NCBI GenBank assembly: GCA_030248295.1
Contig: JASANH010001507.1
Coordinates: 62,001 to 126,000 of the forward strand
Direction of reading: 5' to 3'
DNA length: 64,000 nt
Source: Mesodorylaimus sp. YZB2_4
Lineage: Eukaryota; Nematoda; Enoplea; Dorylaimida; Dorylaimidae
Part shown: one piece after another, positions 58,801-64,000 of the stretch
How positions within the stretch are numbered: the stretch's first letter is position 1
How the letters are laid out: every line of letters starts with the position of its first letter
Position numbers and translations under genes: made by a program
The notes under the pieces: model-generated
What the model saw: the letters and a program-made list of their open reading frames with translations, nothing else
Databases searched by the model: none
What the model was told of the DNA's origin: nothing

Positions 58801-61800
58801 TTTCCGGTAATCGAACCAGTTTTCTCACAGAAGTATAACCAATCGATAAATCGTTCAACAACGATAACGTGTCGTCGACGATTCGTTCGCACGTGCTCCA
58901 ATATTTCAAATTAGTTATGCTAAAAAGATTAAATATAACCACGATCGCTTGTTTCATAAAGTCTACCTAATTCAATTTGAGCGGTCAACGAACCTACGTC
59001 TGCCTACATATGTTAGGTTCCTCGACAATCTTCGACACAGCTTGCGCAAAGATCAGACGCAAAAGACCTCAGAGCCTGACATGATGTCCCAACAAAAGCC
59101 GCTTTCTATACATGCCATCGAAAAGCGCCCTTTCAATTTATCATATCAAAAATGTACTCTTGTCCATCCCAAGCTTAACTCCTCATTTTATCAACGGCTC
59201 TTTTCAAAATGTCAAATTAAATTTCTGAAAATGAACCCTTAGACTAAAATTCCCGTCACAACCTCTGCTCCAATACTTGAACTTGAGTCTATCTCCTCGC
59301 CGTCATTCATGTAAAGACTTCCTTGAGACAAGTGCCCCCTCGCATTATGTCCCGCTTCTCCCCAACCAACTTCCTGCTTTCGCTGTCCACTTTCACAAAT
59401 TCATCACCCGGTCGTCCTCCCATCCTGTCACGACCAAGATTCCCCCCGCCGCTAGAAAACTTCCCCAATAATGTACACGACGTATGCGGTTGACTAAACA
59501 ATCAGTATTTTAAAATTGCATATTCACTCGGCTGATCATTTGCACACGAAATGAAAGTCTGTCAAAGAATGTTTTGCAGTCATCTTAGCCGTCATGGCAA
59601 CCTGGTGACAAACCCGAATGTCCAAAGCACCAAGCCCCGAAGCAAACCGGCCGACATAGAAAGCCCCTCCAACTTATGCAATGCAAGAAAATTGTTTTTG
59701 CTAATTCATTTTTCTGTTCTAATATCGACTGAATTTTTAAACCAAAAGCACCTGCTGCGCTTCTTTTCATCCCTCTGCGGAAGTCAGTCCAATTCCAAAT
59801 TTTCTCCTTCGCTAAATTCTCGCCATTTCGACATAAAAATTTTTTTTAATCCTTCCAGCAAGTCTATGAAAATGTGAACGTGAATATGGTTAAGAAAAAA
59901 GCTGCCGGAAACACGATGCAGCTTCCGTTCTTAAGTTCAGACAACGACTTATTAATATTCCTGGTCTTTCATATCCCCTTACATTCTCGAGTCAACCCGA
60001 CTCCACTTTACCGCTAGCTTATTCCGGCCTCAGCATGTACTTTAGTGCATTTTCCCTCTAAATTCTATAAGCCATACAGAGTAACTTACGAAAATTAAAC
60101 CGTGTGACCATGAGTTCAAAAAAAGCCCCCTCGAATCAGCTACCATAGAATCTTACAGCTAACGGATTCACACAACGTCTTTCCGTTTCCTTTTCAGCCG
60201 CTTGCCAGTTTCCTTAACCTGATGATGGAATAAGAGACCAGTTGACCCCTCGTGGCAAGAACACTTGGTTATTAGACTTTCGTCAGTCGGCAAATTTTCA
60301 TTTCCGAAGCGACTAATTGAGTTTAATTGTTGGGTGAAAGCGAAATAATCCAATCGGACCCTCCGGTCAAGTACTATTCGGCCGGGCGATTGTCCCCGAG
60401 GAATCGTTGCGTTTCTTCGTCTATCGTCTATTTATCGCCGATCCCTTATTCCGCCATGGCTCGCCCAAGACCAGAAGACAAGGCAATTCGTTTCTCATAC
60501 GCGACCACAGCCACAGTCTAACCCGACCATCGGCCCTTATCAGCCTGAATCAATCCCGCAATCCATAAACTATTTTCACCGGAGACCATTAAACCTCGAA
60601 TAAACCCAAGCCTATCACTCTGCACGAGACGAAGCAACCGACCTCGGCCCGTTTTAATCACTACCTCCTGCCTCCTCCTCAACTAGCATTTCCTAATGTC
60701 CCAGCATATAACGCGGTGCTTTGCAGCCGAGTGCTCTTCATTTCTGACTTACAACCGCCACACCTCCCTTATTCATTTTGCCTATGAACGCGGTCAGCTG
60801 ATACAAGAATATGCCGTCACCACCGCCGCCTCACACGGCCCCACTTATCACTCGACGAGCCCCCTCCCATTGTTCTTGTAGCTGGCGCGTCGTGTGCGGC
60901 GGCGCTTGCTTCGAGCCCAACAAGACCAAGAGAACATTTCCCATCGTCTTACTCGGAAAGCCCAACCATCATTCGACTCGTGATCTATTCTCATTAGTCA
61001 ACTCAACATGCCAACCGCATATACAATTTCTCAAAACGCCGTCGAAATTCTCCCTTTACTAATTAACGTCAATAAGACTAGCCCCGACCCCGAATTGGTT
61101 ATGGACGAATTGGGAGCAGCTTTGGAAGAGCTCGATTGTCTCCAATCAATCAATAACACCATCAAGTGTATCAAAGAGTCCATCCTTCCGCCACTCCCGC
61201 CCAACGCCTGCATTTGCGAATTGGCAGCCACTCAATTCACACCCGAATACGCCACCTTCAATCTAATACTCATCGTCTCCATTTTGCCAGCCGTGGCCAC
61301 GTTCGGCGTCATAACCAACGCACTGGCCTTATTCGTCTACACGCGTTCGCACATGCTCACCTCCACCATCAACTTGTACCTAGCAGCCTTAGCCGTCAGC
61401 GATATATTCGTCGACATATGCGGCATATCGTCGATCGCTATCGACTCGGCTCGTCGATTCGATCCCCTCCTCAACGAGATCCACTTGGCCATCATACCCT
61501 ACACATTGCCCCTGTGCTACATAGCACAAATGTGCTCGGTCTATTTCACCGTACTGGCCGCCTTCGACTGCTACTTGACCGTGTGCTGGCAAAGTCCCCC
61601 GCCCAGCACCTTGGCCGTCAACAACCGACGTCGTCGAAGGCCGCTTTGCGTCAGTCGAAACACGTCGGCCAAACTTTACATCAGCACAATTGTATTCGCC
61701 TGTTTCCTTTACAATTCAGTAACATTCTTCGATCTACACGTCGTCGAATGCGTCGACTACACTCATCCCGAAAATGGTAATCCATTAAAAAAGGAAATAT

Positions 61801-64000
61801 GCCCGACCGATTTACGCATAGACCCAATCTATAGCCAAGTGTACAAAGTCTATATGTACGCCGTGTTTATGACATTCCTTCCATTCTCTATTTTACTCGC
61901 GCTTAATTGCTTGATCATTTGGAAAATTTATCGAATATCCTCCGAGAAAAAGACAATAACAATTTCTCGAACCGATTCCATTTCGTCCGACTTAGATAAA
62001 GCCCAAGATGAAGAAGAGCCGTCCGGAGAAAGCACAATCATGCTGGTCATGGTGGTCGCATTATTTCTCGTTTGCAATTCCATCGCACTCGTCGTCAATA
62101 TCATCGAAACATTCGGCAATTATCCCATGGAGGACGCCGATGCCGCTAATCGATTATTCTTCGTCATCGATATCGGCAATTTCTTGGTCGTTTTTAATAG
62201 CTCCGCAAATTTTCTCATATATTACGCTTTTTCTAAAGCATTTCGTTCAGTCTTGACGAAAAAGCGTCAAAAGTTATTAGGAAGATTAACAACCTCTTTT
62301 TCTTCACTAAACACGCAGTACTATTTAGCCTGCTCATCCCTCAAAATCAACGAGGATTTTCAACCGGCGCAAAACGACCTCCAACAAACGCCCGATCATC
62401 AACAAGACCAAAAGCCAATGCAAAACATAGTCGAAACGGGCGCCCAGCCGACGACGCCAATCGCCATTGCCGCACCTCTCACTCCGCCAACGCCAATGAC
62501 ACCACAAACCGATGCTCGATTCCTCAATGGCAAAAACCCTCGAACGACTAAAAATTCGCGCGGCACCTACGAATTATTATCCGTCAAACGAATATCGCCA
62601 ACAACTATGACAACCAGCCAACAGGATAAAGACGAAAATTCCACCAACCACCTAACTTTACCCACAAACGTTTAGCCACTACATACCCTCAAATGTGCGA
62701 ACAATGCCCTGACACGAGTGAAACAAAGTGGTGCGACAAAACTGACTAGATTGCCATTTTTTATGAGTCTTATGAGTGTTTAAGTTTAAAAATGATTCAG
62801 TTGTGTTAATAACAAATTTAAAATGTTGCAGGGATTTCGAACTATGCTGGATATACAAAACAAACAAGATTCTCTACACTCTCCTATACTCAAAACCGCT
62901 AAGACTCTTCCAGGATCCTACTTACATTTTCTGCACAAACACCGCCAATACCATCGCCTCATCCGTCAAGCCCAACACCTCCGTCAATTTGCTATATACC
63001 TGAAATCGAGCAAAAACTCCGCCATCTGTTTTAAACCTAGAGCCATTTTTAAAAACCTGCGAGCCAAAGCCTTCCCAGCTACACAAGCCATAATTCACTT
63101 TCGCACAACATGCATCACCTGGACTTACTTTCGTCGTTTTTTGAACTTGATCGCTAATATAAATCTTTCGAAACTGTTCCAGAAACCACAAATATGATAT
63201 CTCGAGTTTTTCTGCGCCTCGATTTGGTAATCTTTGGTCTGTCAGACGCATTAATTGAAGTACTCTAAAAATTATTCGAATACGATTACCACCAAATTTG
63301 TTCATCTTTAAAATCCATTTACTCACCTGCATATCAAATCGCCATCGATCAGCTCATGCTCGTCCGATGAGCTAAATGCAACGCGGCCACCAATAGCAGC
63401 TCCAATTAGGTAAACGCACCAACTGAGACGCCCTAAAATGGAAATGGCCATCAATCGTCTTGAGTCGTCCAGTGAAATTAAAGAGCTTGAGATCAAAGGC
63501 TATGAATGACACTATTAAAGATTCTGCGCAAAAAAATTGGCGAAACGTATCTTTCGAGCAGTAACTTTTTAAGCAGAATTCAGAACTTTGCTCATGTTAG
63601 CAAGAGTATTTGAGGACTTATGTTGCGACACAGTCTCATCCTCTGGATATGGTCATATAAGGACTGGCCAATAATAGAATAACTTGACACAAAAATACTC
63701 CTGCTCAAATTGAATAAAAATTCTTAACGCCACCCGAATAAGGTTACTTTCGCCAGCTTTGTTGCCCAGGATTATTTATAGTTTTTATTTCCCTTGACTA
63801 CAGAGGCCATAATGCACGAGCGGTGCTCACCTTCTTCCAAGGTCTGTTCAAGTTGCTGATTCTGCTGCATCGCTTGCTGATAACTCGAAGCTGATTGATC
63901 AAATGATTGAATGAGTAATTGACACGTTTTCTCGTACTCGCAACGCCCAATAACAGAGATCTGTTCCATCTGCTGAGTCATCGAGCTCTGGTCATCCAAC
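55873..64000 (-). CDS. XPO7: Exportin-7 (RanBP16), C-terminal part; runs off the right edge
   Basis: Exons from the right: 64000-63831 (partial), 63432-63327, 63264-63129, 62999-62926, 58919-58775, 58720-58573, 58491-58421, 58364-58276, 58210-58171, 57422-57272, 57111-56897, 56842-56704, 56509-56343, 56284-56058, 55996-55873; every joint is in phase. The protein is a RanGTP-dependent nuclear transport receptor of the importin-beta superfamily, made of HEAT-like helices. Landmarks: [162 protein letters not shown] and the C-terminal DMMS. The intron 58920-62925 encloses an opposite-strand GPCR gene, and the intron 57423-58170 holds a hAT-type MITE. Confidence 0.93.
56661..56680. repeat. C20 homopolymer (G20 on the exportin-7 sense strand)
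   Basis: Twenty consecutive C on the plus strand in the exportin-7 intron 56510-56703, 24 bp from the donor side. Confidence 0.85.
57441..58126. mobile_element. hAT-type MITE in an exportin-7 intron
   Basis: 686-bp element with perfect 18-bp terminal inverted repeats: TAGCGTTCGTTCGGGATC at 57441-57458 and its exact reverse complement at 58109-58126. It is flanked by an 8-bp direct duplication CAACACTA (57433-57440 and 58127-58134), as made by hAT transposases. Inside each terminus lies a GATCCCG/CCCGAT array, largely inverted relative to the other. The interior is AT-rich with no transposase ORF, so it is non-autonomous. Confidence 0.9.
58920..61007. other. Exportin-7 intron, part before the nested GPCR
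   Basis: About 2.1 kb of A/C-rich, G-poor plus-strand sequence with no recognisable exon or repeat. It should contain the GPCR promoter. Confidence 0.5.
61008..62675 (+). CDS. Rhodopsin-family GPCR, peptide-receptor-like, nested in an exportin-7 intron
   Basis: Single exon, 555 residues. The ATG opens [13 protein letters not shown]; the next upstream in-frame region is out of frame or stopped. Seven helices at about 84-108, 121-141, 163-190, 223-242, 281-307, 343-366 and 383-408. Class A marks: GVITNALAL in TM1 (the TM1 asparagine), LAVSD in TM2, a TM3 cysteine (LCYIAQMC) with a partner in ECL2 (VEC or EIC), and a TM7 segment [10 protein letters not shown] in place of NPxxY. The DRY motif reads DCY (187-189). 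The N-terminus has NKT and NNT glycosylation sites; the tail (about 420-555) is rich in Q, T and P. Overall it resembles invertebrate FMRFamide/neuropeptide receptors; the ligand is unknown. The coding strand is C/A-rich and G-poor, opposite to the other genes here. Confidence 0.82.
   Translation: MPTAYTISQNAVEILPLLINVNKTSPDPELVMDELGAALEELDCLQSINNTIKCIKESILPPLPPNACICELAATQFTPEYATFNLILIVSILPAVATFGVITNALALFVYTRSHMLTSTINLYLAALAVSDIFVDICGISSIAIDSARRFDPLLNEIHLAIIPYTLPLCYIAQMCSVYFTVLAAFDCYLTVCWQSPPPSTLAVNNRRRRRPLCVSRNTSAKLYISTIVFACFLYNSVTFFDLHVVECVDYTHPENGNPLKKEICPTDLRIDPIYSQVYKVYMYAVFMTFLPFSILLALNCLIIWKIYRISSEKKTITISRTDSISSDLDKAQDEEEPSGESTIMLVMVVALFLVCNSIALVVNIIETFGNYPMEDADAANRLFFVIDIGNFLVVFNSSANFLIYYAFSKAFRSVLTKKRQKLLGRLTTSFSSLNTQYYLACSSLKINEDFQPAQNDLQQTPDHQQDQKPMQNIVETGAQPTTPIAIAAPLTPPTPMTPQTDARFLNGKNPRTTKNSRGTYELLSVKRISPTTMTTSQQDKDENSTNHLTLPTNV
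62676..62925. other. Exportin-7 intron, part after the nested GPCR
   Basis: 250 bp between the GPCR stop and the exportin-7 donor at 62925. The GPCR 3' UTR must end here or overlap exportin-7 exons antisense. No AATAAA is seen on the plus strand. Confidence 0.4.

Noticed and set aside
1..64000. CRISPR array, bacterial operon or integrated virus
   Set aside because: Introns throughout, no regularly spaced repeats, no prokaryotic or viral gene families seen.

Overview
The window is animal nuclear DNA with many short introns (often 45-80 bp, GT/AG, T-rich 3' ends). I judge it most likely nematode. The reasons are two very large secreted proteins that alternate Kunitz and lustrin-type cysteine-rich repeats with EB modules, two short SH2-tyrosine kinases of the nematode Fer-like type, a TWiK-like two-pore potassium channel, and a gene pair spaced like a trans-spliced operon. 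No species can be named from sequence alone. Coding models were built by hand; for almost all genes the exon lengths and phases sum to an intact frame.

Left part (1-28 kb): the 5' exon of a MARVEL-like membrane protein (-); SH2-tyrosine kinase 1 (+, 1376-2937); NUP107 (+, 5381-9985); a neugrin-like mitochondrial gene (+, 10148-11842) beginning directly after a splice acceptor about 85 bp behind the NUP107 poly(A) signal; Kunitz/lustrin gene A (-, 12059-17306); its paralogue gene B (+, 18091-24465); SH2-tyrosine kinase 2 (-, 26209-27722). The order kinase> ... <KunitzA KunitzB> ... <kinase is a palindrome: an old inverted segmental duplication centred near 17.7 kb, with NUP107 and neugrin on the left arm only.

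Middle (28-37 kb): an alpha-1,3-fucosyltransferase (+) whose single intron holds a roughly 1.2 kb tRNA-headed repeat, then a repeat-rich gap, a two-pore K+ channel (+) with an altered second selectivity filter, and another gap.

Right part (37-64 kb): mostly minus-strand genes. These are Unkempt (six CCCH fingers, reduced C-terminal zinc motif), a small orphan secreted protein, a WIPI/ATG18 autophagy propeller, and exportin-7, which runs off the right edge. A complete single-exon peptide-receptor-like GPCR lies on the opposite strand inside one exportin-7 intron, and another exportin-7 intron carries a textbook hAT-type MITE (18-bp perfect TIRs, 8-bp target duplication).

Mobile DNA: a dispersed tRNA-Ser-like SINE family (at least seven copies or fragments, several in introns), an inverted tRNA-like pair in a NUP107 intron, a 47-bp inverted repeat between the divergent kinase 2 and fucosyltransferase genes, and two other dispersed repeat families. 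No CRISPR array, rRNA gene or convincing functional tRNA gene was seen. The genes do not form one pathway: NUP107 and exportin-7 serve the nuclear pore and nuclear transport, WIPI serves autophagy, Unkempt regulates mRNA, and the Kunitz/lustrin pair is extracellular.
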